A DNA stretch of 49,338 nt from Tsukamurella sp. 1534 (GCF_000312385.1 NZ_HE997627.1:481299-530636); one strand, 5' to 3'. Positions 24,558 to 32,124 are shown, counted from the stretch's first letter. Made by a program: numbers and translations. Notes: a model not told the origin generated them from the sequence alone.

Positions 24558-24593
24558 ATCACGGCCCGCGCCGCACGGTGGGACACTCGAAGC

Positions 24594-24998
24594 GTGAGCC
24601 CCACCCCCGCCGAAGGACGCGAACGGACGCAGAAGCTGGTCCGCACGTGGAACCCCGCCTGTGCCGCGGAGATCACCGTCGCGGTGCTGGGCGGCGCGTG
24701 GAAACCCACCATCCTGATGGAACTCGATCGGCGCGGCGTGCTCCGGTTCAACGAACTGTCCCGCGCCCTGCCGAACCCGACGCCCCGCGTGCTCGCCCGC
24801 CAGCTCCGCGAGCTCGAACAGGACGGACTGCTCCGGCGTGAGGTCTTCCCCGAGGTGCCGCCGCGCGTCGAGTACCGCCTCACCGACGCCGGTCGCGGCG
24901 CGCAACGGGTACTCGCCGCGATGACCGACTGGGGCAGGGCGTACTCGGACGCGCTCGGCGAGCGCACCGTCGACCACGATCAGCCGGCCGAGGGCTGA
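24594..24998 (+). CDS. HxlR family winged-helix regulator
   Basis: 134 residues, GTG start. Core CAAEITVAVLGGAWKPTILMEL, RGVLRFNELSRALPNPTPRVLARQLRELEQDGLLRREV, PPRVEYRLTDAG is a textbook HxlR (MarR-like) DNA-binding domain. The single Cys 19 of the family (WNPACAAEI) is present, as in redox- or aldehyde-sensing HxlR members. Its last 19 nt overlap the 3' end of the convergent yidC-like gene. Confidence 0.93.
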   Translation: MSPTPAEGRERTQKLVRTWNPACAAEITVAVLGGAWKPTILMELDRRGVLRFNELSRALPNPTPRVLARQLRELEQDGLLRREVFPEVPPRVEYRLTDAGRGAQRVLAAMTDWGRAYSDALGERTVDHDQPAEG

Positions 24999-25849
24999 AC
25001 CCCGGAGGCACGTGCGGACTCCCGGTCGAGGATCCGGTGCACCGCGTGCACCTGCCCGAAGGTCCACACGTTGTTCGCGACCCAGTACAGCAGCACCGCG
25101 ATCATCAGGATCGGCCCGGCGACGATGCTGCCGACGGGCATCACCCACAGCATCAGCTTCTGCATGATCGCGGCCTGCGGGTTCGCCGGATCCGCCGCGA
25201 CGGACAGGCGCATCGACGCCCGTGCGGTGACGTGCGTGGCGACGCACGCCGTGAGCATCAGCGGGATCGCCACCAGGGCGATCGTCGCCGTCGTGGGAAC
25301 TCCGCCGAACCCGGCGAACGAATCCAACACGCTCTGCGGGCTGGTGATCGCGGCGGAGATCGGCGCACCGAACAGGCGGGCGTGCAGGAACGACTGCACA
25401 TCGCCGGCGGAGAACACGTAATTCGGCAGTGAGGCGTTCGCCTCGGGGCTCAGGCCCAGCTGCCCCAGCCCGGTTCCGGTGCGGTTGAAGGAGCGCAGAA
25501 CCTGGAACAGGCCGAGGAACACCGGGACCTGGATGAGCGCCGGGAGGCAACCCATGAACGGGTTCACGCCGTGCTCCCGCTGGACTTTCTGCACCTCGCG
25601 ACCGAGCCGCTCGCGGTCGTGACCGTGCTTGCTGCGCAGCTCGTCGAACTTCGGCGTCAACGCCTGCATCGCGCGCCCGGTCCGGGCCTGGACGAGCCCG
25701 GGCCAGAACAGGATCGCGCGCACCGTGAACACGAGGAACACCACGGACAGCGACCAGGCGACGCCGCTGTCCGCGCCGAGGAACAGGCCGAACACGCGGT
25801 GCCAGAACCAGAGCACCGCAGAGATGGGGTAGTAGATGAAATCAAGCAA
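24980..25849 (-). CDS. yidC: YidC/Oxa1 family membrane protein insertase (paralogue)
   Basis: 289 residues. It starts MLDFIYYPISAVLWFWHRVFG, the first core helix of actinobacterial YidC, then the cytoplasmic coiled-coil GREVQKVQREHGVNPFMGCLPALIQVPVFLGLF with the positively charged groove region, and two more helices. It lacks the long basic C-terminal tail of the chromosomal YidC beside rnpA/rpmH, and that locus is absent here, so it is probably a second copy. It follows the DUF6412 gene by 86 nt. Confidence 0.9.
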   Translation of the reverse strand: MLDFIYYPISAVLWFWHRVFGLFLGADSGVAWSLSVVFLVFTVRAILFWPGLVQARTGRAMQALTPKFDELRSKHGHDRERLGREVQKVQREHGVNPFMGCLPALIQVPVFLGLFQVLRSFNRTGTGLGQLGLSPEANASLPNYVFSAGDVQSFLHARLFGAPISAAITSPQSVLDSFAGFGGVPTTATIALVAIPLMLTACVATHVTARASMRLSVAADPANPQAAIMQKLMLWVMPVGSIVAGPILMIAVLLYWVANNVWTFGQVHAVHRILDRESARASGVQPSAG

Positions 25850-25935
25850 TGGAACACCTCACGGGTGGAAGCGCGCAGGCGGGAACCCCGCAGCGCGAAG
25901 GGAAACGAACCGTCGTGGCGGCCGGCCGTGAGTGG

Positions 25936-26265
25936 CTACGCCGCCCGGGCGGCCATTCCGGGTGCTCGGGGCCGTGGGCGGCCCGCGGTGTTCGGCATGG
26001 AGCTGCGCCGGTAGGCGCCGCGGAGTCTCAGGTCGGGGCGTCGCCCCTCGTCCAAGGGCCCCGACGGTGCGCCCGACTCGTCAGCGACGACGACGTGGGT
26101 CAGGGCGGCGACGGCGACGGCCAGGGCGATGCCCACGAGGGCGGTCGCACCGTCGAGCGCGGTGAGGGTGGCGACGACGTACGCGGCCAGCACGATCCAC
26201 GGCAGCGGAGCCTCGCCCAGCCGCCGCAGGACTCGCGCGAGCCTGGACACCATGTCACCGACCAT
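25936..26265 (-). CDS. DUF6412-type small membrane protein
   Basis: 109 residues from ATG 26265 (a second ATG at 26253 is nearly as good; neither has a clear SD). Two hydrophobic segments at about 22-42 and 46-60 are followed by the family's end RPDLRLRGAYRRSSMPNTAGRPRPRAPG. Such proteins sit beside yidC paralogues in many actinobacteria; function unknown. The start lies only 19 nt below the tRNA-Gly terminator, leaving almost no room for a separate promoter. Confidence 0.75.
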   Translation of the reverse strand: MVGDMVSRLARVLRRLGEAPLPWIVLAAYVVATLTALDGATALVGIALAVAVAALTHVVVADESGAPSGPLDEGRRPDLRLRGAYRRSSMPNTAGRPRPRAPGMAARAA

Positions 26266-26283
26266 ACCCGCCCGGAAATGGCT

Positions 26284-26315
26284 GAATCCCCGGCCGCGTA
26301 CGCGACCGGGGATTC
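26284..26315 (-). terminator. Rho-independent-like terminator of tRNA-Gly(GCC)
   Basis: Perfect 10-bp arms, GAATCCCCGG and CCGGGGATTC, around a 12-nt GC-rich loop that itself can pair (CGCG). It begins 4 nt after the tRNA end on the minus strand. Confidence 0.7.
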
Positions 26316-26318
26316 TTG

Positions 26319-26390
26319 AGCGGATGACGGGATTCGAACCCGCGACCCTCACCTTGGCAAGGTGATGCGCTACCACTACGCTACATCCGC
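26319..26390 (-). tRNA. tRNA-Gly(GCC), copy 1
   Basis: GCGGATG/CATCCGC acceptor stem, anticodon stem TCACC/GGTGA, loop TTGCCAA (anticodon GCC), GCGGG-TTCGAAT-CCCGT T-arm, discriminator U. Seven-nucleotide D loop AGTGGTA. No CCA encoded. The second copy at 29774-29846 is identical over most of its length but has a different D arm. Confidence 0.97.
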
Positions 26391-26557
26391 GAACCATGAG
26401 CGAGCTCATGAAGCACGAAACCCTCTGCGAGGAGGGAAGATGCGCGATATCGGGATCGAATCGCGCGGACATACCCTAGCATCCGCGGGTGTCCCCGGAC
26501 CAAATCGGCCGTTGACGTGCGGTGACGACAACGCATCCGTTCCGCCGGGCCCGCCGC
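26391..26557. other. Intergenic spacer, no gene seen
   Basis: Between tRNA-Gly and the FAD monooxygenase. It must hold the tRNA-Gly promoter (minus strand); no convincing hexamers were picked out and no ORF of coding character. Confidence 0.5.
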
Positions 26558-27514
26558 TCACCGCCGCGACGCCGCGCGCACCGCCCGTTCGCGCCGCAGG
26601 ATCTCGGCGAGCGCACCGTCGACGGCATCCGCCCCGTCGAGCAGGGCGGGCGCGAGGATCCGCGCGTCGTCGACGGCGTCGACCGCTCCCCTGCCGTACG
26701 CGGGCGACTTTCCGTGGGCGGCGTCGCCCGTGAGAACGACACTCCCCGAGCGCCATCGCCCCCAGGGCGCCTCGAAGAGGTCGATCGTCCTCCCTTCGGT
26801 GAGGAGGCGGTCGTAGGCAGCGAGAGCGCCTGGCACCACGGGGAAACCGAGCCCCGAGACGCTCGATGCGGTTGCGGAGTACCGCGCGAAGACCAGGTCC
26901 GCGTCCCCGGTGCGAAGGATCCCCAGGGCGGAGTTCTCCGCCCCCTGCACGAAGGTGAGAACGCCCGATTCCACGTCGAGATCGACCGCCCGAGGGGGCA
27001 GCGAACCGAACGCGGCGCGCTGGCCGACCGGCATCGCACACGCATCGGGCTCGACGGTGCCTCGAACCGCGGAGTGGACGCCGTCGGCACCGACGATCCA
27101 ATCCTCGGTCCGCCGCTCCTCGTCGTCCGGCGGACCGTCGACCCCGTACCGGACCGGCACGGCGGCGTCGGCGATATCGGCCTCCAGGGCGCGCACGATC
27201 TCGCGGTGCGTGATGAACCGCCACCCGGGCGTGGGCCGGGTGGGCGGGCGGTCGCCGTCCGGGGTGATCACGGCGATCCCGTCGATCGCGGGCGCACGGT
27301 CCAGGTACCGCGTCGCCGACGGGTAGCGCGACCGGCCGCCGACGGCGTCGAGCAGGCCGGGAGGGACGCCGAGGAAGGTCTCGGCGCCCGCGGCCTCGAC
27401 GGGGCCACCCCGTCGTTCACGCATCGTCACGGCGCCGGGCGGCACGCCGCGGTCGAGGAGCGCGCCGGCCAGGGTGAGCCCGGCGAGGCCCGCTCCGGTC
27501 ACCGTGATGCGCAC
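26558..27514 (-). CDS. FAD-dependent monooxygenase (PHBH/UbiH-like)
   Basis: 318 residues, GTG start. Rossmann GAGLAGLTLAGALLDRG at the N-terminus, DG motif DWIVGADGVHSAVR in the middle, and GD motif VVLTGDAAHGKSPAYGRGAVDAVDDA for the FAD ribityl chain. At 318 residues it is short compared with the usual 370-400, lacking part of the C-terminal domain. Substrate unknown. Ends 40 nt before the DUF998 gene begins upstream; same strand, may be an operon. Confidence 0.88.
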   Translation of the reverse strand: MRITVTGAGLAGLTLAGALLDRGVPPGAVTMRERRGGPVEAAGAETFLGVPPGLLDAVGGRSRYPSATRYLDRAPAIDGIAVITPDGDRPPTRPTPGWRFITHREIVRALEADIADAAVPVRYGVDGPPDDEERRTEDWIVGADGVHSAVRGTVEPDACAMPVGQRAAFGSLPPRAVDLDVESGVLTFVQGAENSALGILRTGDADLVFARYSATASSVSGLGFPVVPGALAAYDRLLTEGRTIDLFEAPWGRWRSGSVVLTGDAAHGKSPAYGRGAVDAVDDARILAPALLDGADAVDGALAEILRRERAVRAASRR

Positions 27515-27554
27515 CGGTCACCCCTCTCTCCCGATTCAGGCCTCCGTCATGGCA

Positions 27555-28325
27555 TCACAGCCGAGAGCCGCCGCGGGCACAGTCGCCGATTCCGGCACGT
27601 GCGTACCGGTCTCCGACCGCGGTCGCGATGAGCGCGACACCCAGCACGCATCGCCACCACAGGAACGGATCGATCGCCGCACGCTCGGTGCCGCCGGCGC
27701 CCAGCGGGGCCGCCCACGGGATGACGAGTGCCGCGAGACCGGAGACGGCGATGAGCAGCGCCGTGACGCCCGCCAGGCGCGTCCGACCGCGGACCGTCAG
27801 GAGGACGGCGACGCCCATGAGCGCGAGCCCGCTGACGTGCTCGGCGTACGCCGCGACCGGATGGATGGCGGTGCGCAGCTCGGAGCCGCCCGGGAATTCG
27901 CCGGCGCTGCCGGGGAAGAGCCCGACGCAGGCGAGCGCCACGCCGTTCAGGGTCGCCAGCGCGGCGACGATCCGGTCCCACGGCGCGGGCAGCAGCGGGC
28001 GCAGGACGAGGGCCGCGGCGATCCCCAGCGCGCCGACGACCACGAACGCCGAGTTCATCACGGGATGCCACGGCGAGCACACGAAGCGATCCGCGACCGC
28101 GAGACCGTCGGAACGGCTGAGCCACCCCAGGCACTCGGGGACGCCCAGATCGCTGATCATGTTGTCCGACCAGCTGTACGGGTGCGGCCACCGCGTCGAA
28201 ACGACGAGTTCGGCGAGGAAGTACAGCGCGCTGCTCGCGAGGAGGGCGCCGGAGAGTACCACGCGGCGCCGACTCATCGCGGTGACGGCTTCGGCCTGGG
28301 GCAGCGCGTCGATCGTTAGTCGCAT
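27555..28325 (-). CDS. DUF998 membrane protein
   Basis: 256 residues from ATG 28325 (ATG 28277, at MSRRRVV, is an alternative; neither has a visible SD, so leaderless initiation is possible). About six membrane helices, with the extracytoplasmic ISDLGVPEC and PWHPVMNSAFVVVGAL and LFPGSAGE typical of DUF998. Function unknown. Confidence 0.83.
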   Translation of the reverse strand: MRLTIDALPQAEAVTAMSRRRVVLSGALLASSALYFLAELVVSTRWPHPYSWSDNMISDLGVPECLGWLSRSDGLAVADRFVCSPWHPVMNSAFVVVGALGIAAALVLRPLLPAPWDRIVAALATLNGVALACVGLFPGSAGEFPGGSELRTAIHPVAAYAEHVSGLALMGVAVLLTVRGRTRLAGVTALLIAVSGLAALVIPWAAPLGAGGTERAAIDPFLWWRCVLGVALIATAVGDRYARAGIGDCARGGSRL

Positions 28326-28329
28326 CAAC

Positions 28330-28754
28330 TATGTCTATGCGATGCGCGGGCTCGGCGCAGTATCGGAGGTCTCAATTGCGACACCGTGACGCGGGTGGGC
28401 GGGCCCATCCAAGCCGCGTGCTTCTACTGGGGCGGGCCGGGCGGTGGCGGTAGGTTCCCGACTCGGGGCGGGCTCCTTCACAACCGTGCCGTTACCGCGC
28501 CCGCCCCACACCCGCTCCGGTCGGGGTAGGCCATCTGCACTTCAGCGGTCGGCGGCCCGCCTCGTCCGGAGCGCCTCTAGACACCTGCGCAGGGCGGCCC
28601 ACCCAGGTGGGCGGTTAGAGCGTGCATTTCCCGGTCAGGGCGGCCCCCGGAATGTGGAGGTTCCCTCCCGCTTCAGTGCTGAAGTAGCGCACCGTCAGAA
28701 CAAGCGGCAACTGGAGCCCTCTACCTTGTAGGCACAGCGCAAGGCGACCCGCCC
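28330..28754. other. 425-nt gene-free stretch with several small inverted repeats
   Basis: No credible coding frame. It is rich in GGGCGGGC-like words. Local hairpins: CCCACC-CA-GGTGGG near 28601-28614, CTTCAG-TG-CTGAAG near 28670-28684, CTAC-CTT-GTAG near 28721-28731. It may carry a structured RNA, promoters for the small membrane genes, or a decayed element next to a tRNA cluster. Confidence 0.4.
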
Positions 28755-28979
28755 TCAGGGCCTACGACGCCCGCCGCCGCTGCTCCCGGTGCTTCTCTCG
28801 ACGCGAGACGCCACCTTTGAGTAGAAGAAGCCGCCGAGGAAGGCCGCAATCCCGAAGGGCACCCACCACGTCAGCAGCTCGTCGTCAAACACCACATTGG
28901 CCAGCGGCACGAGGACGACAATGACGACGATCATGATCGCGAACATCGACGCGTAGTCGATCATGTCCGTTCTGCTCAT
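28755..28979 (-). CDS. Small two-helix membrane protein, copy A
   Basis: 74 residues. MSRTDMIDYASMFAIM leads into helix 1 (about 10-30), DDELLTWWVPFGIAAFLGG starts helix 2 (about 38-53), then a basic Gly/Arg tail. It shares M[SK]R.D.IDYA.M..IM, T[WF]W[VI]P.GI.AF and Y.K with the product of the gene 30 nt upstream, so the two are tandem paralogues. No family recognised. Confidence 0.6.
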   Translation of the reverse strand: MSRTDMIDYASMFAIMIVVIVVLVPLANVVFDDELLTWWVPFGIAAFLGGFFYSKVASRVERSTGSSGGGRRRP

Positions 28980-29009
28980 GACGCACAGCCGATCGGGGAC
29001 GTCTCGCGC

Positions 29010-29222
29010 TTACGCTGACGCGGCCCGGTTGAGGCGCTGATTGATTGGGGCCGAAAGCTTCTTGTAGAGGCGGCCAGCCACGAACGCACCGATTCCCAGG
29101 GGAATCCAGAAAGTCCAGATGTCGCCGTCCGCCACCAGGTTGGACAGGACGGCAGCGATGCCGAACACCCCGAACATGATCACGGCCATCGCCGCGTAGT
29201 CGATGAAATCCGCCCTTTTCAT
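29010..29222 (-). CDS. Small two-helix membrane protein, copy B
   Basis: 70 residues from ATG 29222, chosen because MKRADFIDYAAM aligns with the first residues of copy A; ATG 29249 would add nine residues. Helix 1 about 10-31, then DGDIWTFWIPLGIGAFVAG and helix 2, ending in a basic amphipathic tail. Neither start has a clear SD. Function unknown; a tandem pair of such proteins could be a toxin-like or stress membrane peptide couple, but nothing proves it. Confidence 0.6.
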   Translation of the reverse strand: MKRADFIDYAAMAVIMFGVFGIAAVLSNLVADGDIWTFWIPLGIGAFVAGRLYKKLSAPINQRLNRAASA

Positions 29223-29249
29223 GGTTGCCGATTGTATCGGCGTTGCCAT

Positions 29250-29529
29250 TGCTTGTGCCGAGTTCCTCCGTTTACAGAACTACAGACTTCACTTCTTGGT
29301 GGCTACCGCGTGGGCTGCGTCGGCGTCCGCCCGCGCCCAGCTGCGCGGTCGAGAGCCTTGATGATGGAGACGGCGGCGAGCTCGTGCTCACCAGCGGTCA
29401 TCCCAGAGGGTCAGATCGCTCATGACTGCCGGACGGTAGCTGGCAAGTGGTGGGTACCGTCGTCCGTGCTGCCGGTTGGAGCAGAGCGTGATTGCACGCT
29501 AGTTGCACGACACCCTCACGGGAAAGCAC
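29250..29529. other. Gene-poor stretch before the tRNA cluster
   Basis: No firm gene. A 32-codon minus-strand frame at 29303-29401 (MTAGEHELAAVSIIKALDRA...) has some coding look, but no SD. GGAGGA at about 29267 lies too far from ATG 29249 to serve it well. Confidence 0.4.
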
Positions 29530-29554
29530 AAACCCCCAGGTGACCTGGGGGTTT
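29530..29554 (-). terminator. Terminator of the tRNA Gly-Cys-Val cluster
   Basis: Arms AAACCCCCAGGT and ACCTGGGGGTTT, perfect over 12 bp, followed on the minus strand by TTTGTGCTTT. It lies 5 nt after tRNA-Val(GAC). Confidence 0.9.
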
Positions 29555-29559
29555 GCTGG

Positions 29560-29631
29560 TGCGCGATACTGGGATTGAACCAGTGACCTCTTCCGTGTCA
29601 GGGAAGCGCTCTCCCACTGAGCTAATCGCGC
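29560..29631 (-). tRNA. tRNA-Val(GAC)
   Basis: Acceptor GCGCGAT/ATCGCGC, anticodon arm CTTCC-CTGACAC-GGAAG (anticodon GAC), T-arm ACTGG-TTCAATC-CCAGT, discriminator A. Last tRNA of the minus-strand cluster Gly-Cys-Val. Confidence 0.97.
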
Positions 29632-29646
29632 GTGAACATGAAGTGG

Positions 29647-29679
29647 CGCTCAGCCGCTCCGTTGCGGAGTGGCTGAGCG
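29647..29679 (-). other. Long hairpin between tRNA-Cys and tRNA-Val
   Basis: CGCTCAGCCGCTCCG pairs with CGGAGTGGCTGAGCG around a 3-nt loop, 14 of 15 positions, filling the intertranscript space. No U-tract; it may be a processing signal or a partial terminator lowering tRNA-Val output. Confidence 0.6.
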
Positions 29680-29685
29680 TATTGG

Positions 29686-29756
29686 AGGCGGCGACGGGAA
29701 TCGAACCCGTGTGCACGGCTTTGCAGGCCGTTGCCTCACCACTCGGCCACACCGCC
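29686..29756 (-). tRNA. tRNA-Cys(GCA)
   Basis: Acceptor GGCGGTG/CGCCGCC, anticodon loop CTGCAAA (anticodon GCA), T-arm ACGGG-TTCGATT-CCCGT, discriminator U as expected for Cys. Middle gene of the Gly-Cys-Val cluster. Confidence 0.97.
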
Positions 29757-29773
29757 ACGGTAAGCCCACTCCG

Positions 29774-29846
29774 AGCGGATGACGGGATTCGAACCCGCGA
29801 CCCTCACCTTGGCAAGGTGATGCGCTACCAGCTGCGCTACATCCGC
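29774..29846 (-). tRNA. tRNA-Gly(GCC), copy 2
   Basis: Same acceptor, anticodon and T arms as the copy at 26319-26390; the D arm reads GCGC-AGCTGGTA-GCGC, one nucleotide longer. First gene of the cluster Gly-Cys-Val, a conserved order in mycobacteria. Confidence 0.97.
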
Positions 29847-29892
29847 ACTCACTCCGGAACCGCCTTGCGGCGCCTTTCCGGTGCGAGAGAGA

Positions 29893-29922
29893 ACACTACG
29901 TGAACAACGAGCGCTCTGCCAA
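29893..29922 (-). promoter_or_regulatory. Promoter of the tRNA-Gly-Cys-Val cluster
   Basis: On the minus strand TTGGCA, 18 nt, TAGTGT, followed by TCTCTCTCG. The predicted start is about 40 nt before tRNA-Gly. The same TA-TGTTCTCTCTCG string occurs on the plus strand at about 30055-30069, upstream of tRNA-Val(CAC), as TAATGTTCTCTCTCG. Confidence 0.65.
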
Positions 29923-30103
29923 ATCAGCAGGTCACCCCCTGTTCGACGCGCAATCGGTGTCGTGGTGACCGCAACCCTCGCCTCGTCGACTTACGAGTCC
30001 CGACTGTAAACGCAGGTCGGCCACCCGATTACCGTTCCACTCAGGCGTCGTGTTAATGTTCTCTCTCGTTCGGATCGCTGGTAACACGGTCCGCACGACG
30101 TTC

Positions 30104-30175
30104 GGTCCTATGGCTCAGTGGGAGAGCGTCCCCTTCACACGGGGAAGGTCGCTGGTTCGATCCCAGCTAGGACCA
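30104..30175 (+). tRNA. tRNA-Val(CAC)
   Basis: Acceptor GGTCCTA/TAGGACC, anticodon arm TCCCC-TTCACAC-GGGGA (anticodon CAC), T-arm GCTGG-TTCGATC-CCAGC, discriminator A. Transcribed away from the Gly-Cys-Val cluster. Confidence 0.97.
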
Positions 30176-30182
30176 CCGAAAG

Positions 30183-30209
30183 AAACCGCCTGTGTTCCAG
30201 GCGGTTTTT
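30183..30209 (+). terminator. Terminator of tRNA-Val(CAC)
   Basis: AAACCGCCTG and CAGGCGGTTT around TGTTC, followed by further T residues. Seven nucleotides after the tRNA. Confidence 0.9.
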
Positions 30210-30247
30210 CGCGTTTCCGGGCCCGATACGGGCGATACGATCGACCG

Positions 30248-30685
30248 GTGCCCATCACACTCGAGAACGTCGCCATCGCAGTCCGGGACCTCGACGCCGC
30301 CATCGCGTTCTTCACCGATCTCGGCCTCACCGTCGTCGGCCGCCAGACGGTGAGCGGAGAGTGGGCCGACACCGCGGTGGGGCTCGACGGCAACCACGCG
30401 AAGGTCGCGATGCTCCAGACGCCCGACGGGCACGGCCGACTCGAACTGTTCGAGTACATCCATCCCGACGCCATCGAGACCGACCCCACGCTGCCGAACG
30501 AGATCGGCATGCATCGCGTCGCGTTCTCGGTGGACGACATCGACGAGGCGCTCGCGATCGCGGCCCGGCACGGCTGCCACCCTCTCCGCGGCGTCGCGAA
30601 CTACGAGAACGTGTACAAGCTCACCTACGTCCGCGGCCCCAGCGGGATCATCGTGATGCTCGCCCAGGACCTGACGAAGAGCTGA
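30248..30685 (+). CDS. VOC superfamily protein (glyoxalase-like)
   Basis: 145 residues from GTG 30248 (VPITLENVAIAVRDLDAAIAFF). Two beta-alpha-beta-beta-beta units; RLELFEYIHP, GMHRVAFSVDDID and GPSGIIVMLAQDL mark the metal half-sites. The first ligand position is Asn (NVAIAV instead of HVAIAV) and the last is not Glu (IIVMLAQ), so two of the four usual metal ligands are replaced. It is probably not a standard glyoxalase. Follows tRNA-Val(CAC); no operon partner evident. Confidence 0.85.
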   Translation: MPITLENVAIAVRDLDAAIAFFTDLGLTVVGRQTVSGEWADTAVGLDGNHAKVAMLQTPDGHGRLELFEYIHPDAIETDPTLPNEIGMHRVAFSVDDIDEALAIAARHGCHPLRGVANYENVYKLTYVRGPSGIIVMLAQDLTKS

Positions 30686-30792
30686 CGCGCGCCCGGCACC
30701 GTCGTCCTGACCTGGACGGTATCCCCTCCGTCCCCGAGTGACCGACATGTGCGTTCTTGTGGAACGCCGAGGCGCGCCCCAGACTGCGTGAC

Positions 30793-32124
30793 GTGACCTG
30801 TTCGACCGCCGATCCCCCTGTCTCCGCGCGCCGTTCGATCCTCGTCCCGCTGCTCACGGGCATCCTCACCACGAGCCTCGCCGTGGGCATGATCAACACC
30901 GCGCTCCCCCGGCTCAGCGCCGACCTCGGCCTGTCGGCGACCGCCCGAACCTGGGTCGCCGACGTCTACCCGCTGTGCCTCGCCGTCGGGATCGTCGTGG
31001 CGGCGCGGGCGGGCGACGCGGTGGGCCGGCGCAGGGTGCTCGCCCTCGGGCTCGCCGTGTTCGCCGTCGGCAGTGCGATCGCCGCCGCGACGGGCACCGC
31101 CGCCGTCCTCATCGGCGCGCGGGCGGCCCTGGGATTCGCCGGCGCGATGATCGTGGCGAGCGTGGTCTCGACGATCGGCGCCGTGTTCGACGGTCACGCG
31201 CGGACCGTCGCCAACGGCCTCTGGGTGGCGGTGTTCGGCGCCGCCACCGCCATTGGCCCCGTCCTGGGCGGCGCGCTGACCGAGGCGCTCGGGTGGCGCG
31301 CCGTCTTCTGGGCGTCGGTACCGACCGCGCTGGCCGCCGCGGCGATGCTGTTCCTGGTCCCGGAGACCCGGGCGGAGCACCGCGCGCCGTGGGACGTCGC
31401 CGGGATCGCGGCGTCGGCGGCGGGACTCGGCCTGCTCGTCTACGGGGTGCACCACGTGACGGATCAGCCCGCCATCGGTGTGCCCGCCGTGATCCTCGGC
31501 GGCGCGGCGCTCGGCTGGTTCGTCCGGCACCAGCGCCGAGTCCCGCACCCCGTGATCGACGTGGAACTGTTCGGCCGGTGGCGATTCGGCGCCGCGGCCG
31601 CATCGATGACGGTGTCCGCGGCGACGGCGGCCGCGAGCGTCTACCTCCTCAGCATCCACCTGCAGGCCGGCGGCCAGGGTCCGTTCACCGTGGGCCTCAC
31701 GCTGCTTCCGCAGGCGCTCGCCACCACCGCGGGCGGGCTCCTGGCCCCTGCACTGGGGCGGCGGGTGCACCGCCCCGCGGCGATCTCGGCGGCTCTCCTC
31801 CTCCAATCGGCGGGGTGCGTCCTGGTCGCGGCCACACCGGCCGCGATCCCCGGCCTCATCCTCCTCGGCGTCGGCTTCGGGGTGGTCGGCACTCTGGGCA
31901 CCACGGAGCTGTTCGAGCACTCGTCCGCCGATCAGGTCGCCCAGGTCGGGGCGATCCAGGAGGTCGCCTTCGCCGTCGGCAGCGGAGCCGGGATCGCGGT
32001 GTTCGGTTCGCTCTCCCTCGTCGCTCCGCCGCACGGGTTCACCATCGCCCTGCTCACCGCCGCCGCGGCGTGCCTCGTCGTCGCGGCGGCGGGGAGGCGG
32101 CGCACCTGGGTGAGCGGCTGCTAA
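30793..32124 (+). CDS. MFS transporter (DHA2-like, drug:H+ antiporter family)
   Basis: 443 residues from GTG 30793; a TTG 12 codons earlier gives a longer frame without better SD. About 12 membrane helices or a truncated 14-TM form; motif A GDAVGRRRVLALGL after helix 2, motif C-like region FGAATAIGPVLGGALTEALGWRAVFW, as in drug exporters. Ten nucleotides separate it from a carboxylase beta-subunit gene on the same strand. Substrate unknown. Confidence 0.88.
   Translation: MTCSTADPPVSARRSILVPLLTGILTTSLAVGMINTALPRLSADLGLSATARTWVADVYPLCLAVGIVVAARAGDAVGRRRVLALGLAVFAVGSAIAAATGTAAVLIGARAALGFAGAMIVASVVSTIGAVFDGHARTVANGLWVAVFGAATAIGPVLGGALTEALGWRAVFWASVPTALAAAAMLFLVPETRAEHRAPWDVAGIAASAAGLGLLVYGVHHVTDQPAIGVPAVILGGAALGWFVRHQRRVPHPVIDVELFGRWRFGAAAASMTVSAATAAASVYLLSIHLQAGGQGPFTVGLTLLPQALATTAGGLLAPALGRRVHRPAAISAALLLQSAGCVLVAATPAAIPGLILLGVGFGVVGTLGTTELFEHSSADQVAQVGAIQEVAFAVGSGAGIAVFGSLSLVAPPHGFTIALLTAAAACLVVAAAGRRRTWVSGC

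Noticed and set aside
28444-28731. 95-codon plus-strand frame in the gene-free patch
   Set aside because: Ser/Arg/Pro-rich translation, no SD and no resemblance to a protein fold.
29303-29401. 32-codon minus-strand frame starting MTAGEHELAAVSIIK
   Set aside because: Some coding look but no ribosome-binding site and too short to judge; kept only as a note in the spacer entry.
26319-29846. Reading the two tRNA-Gly copies as attL/attR of an integrated element
   Set aside because: Both tRNAs are complete, no integrase or excisionase gene lies between them; kept only as a lower-level observation on recombination.
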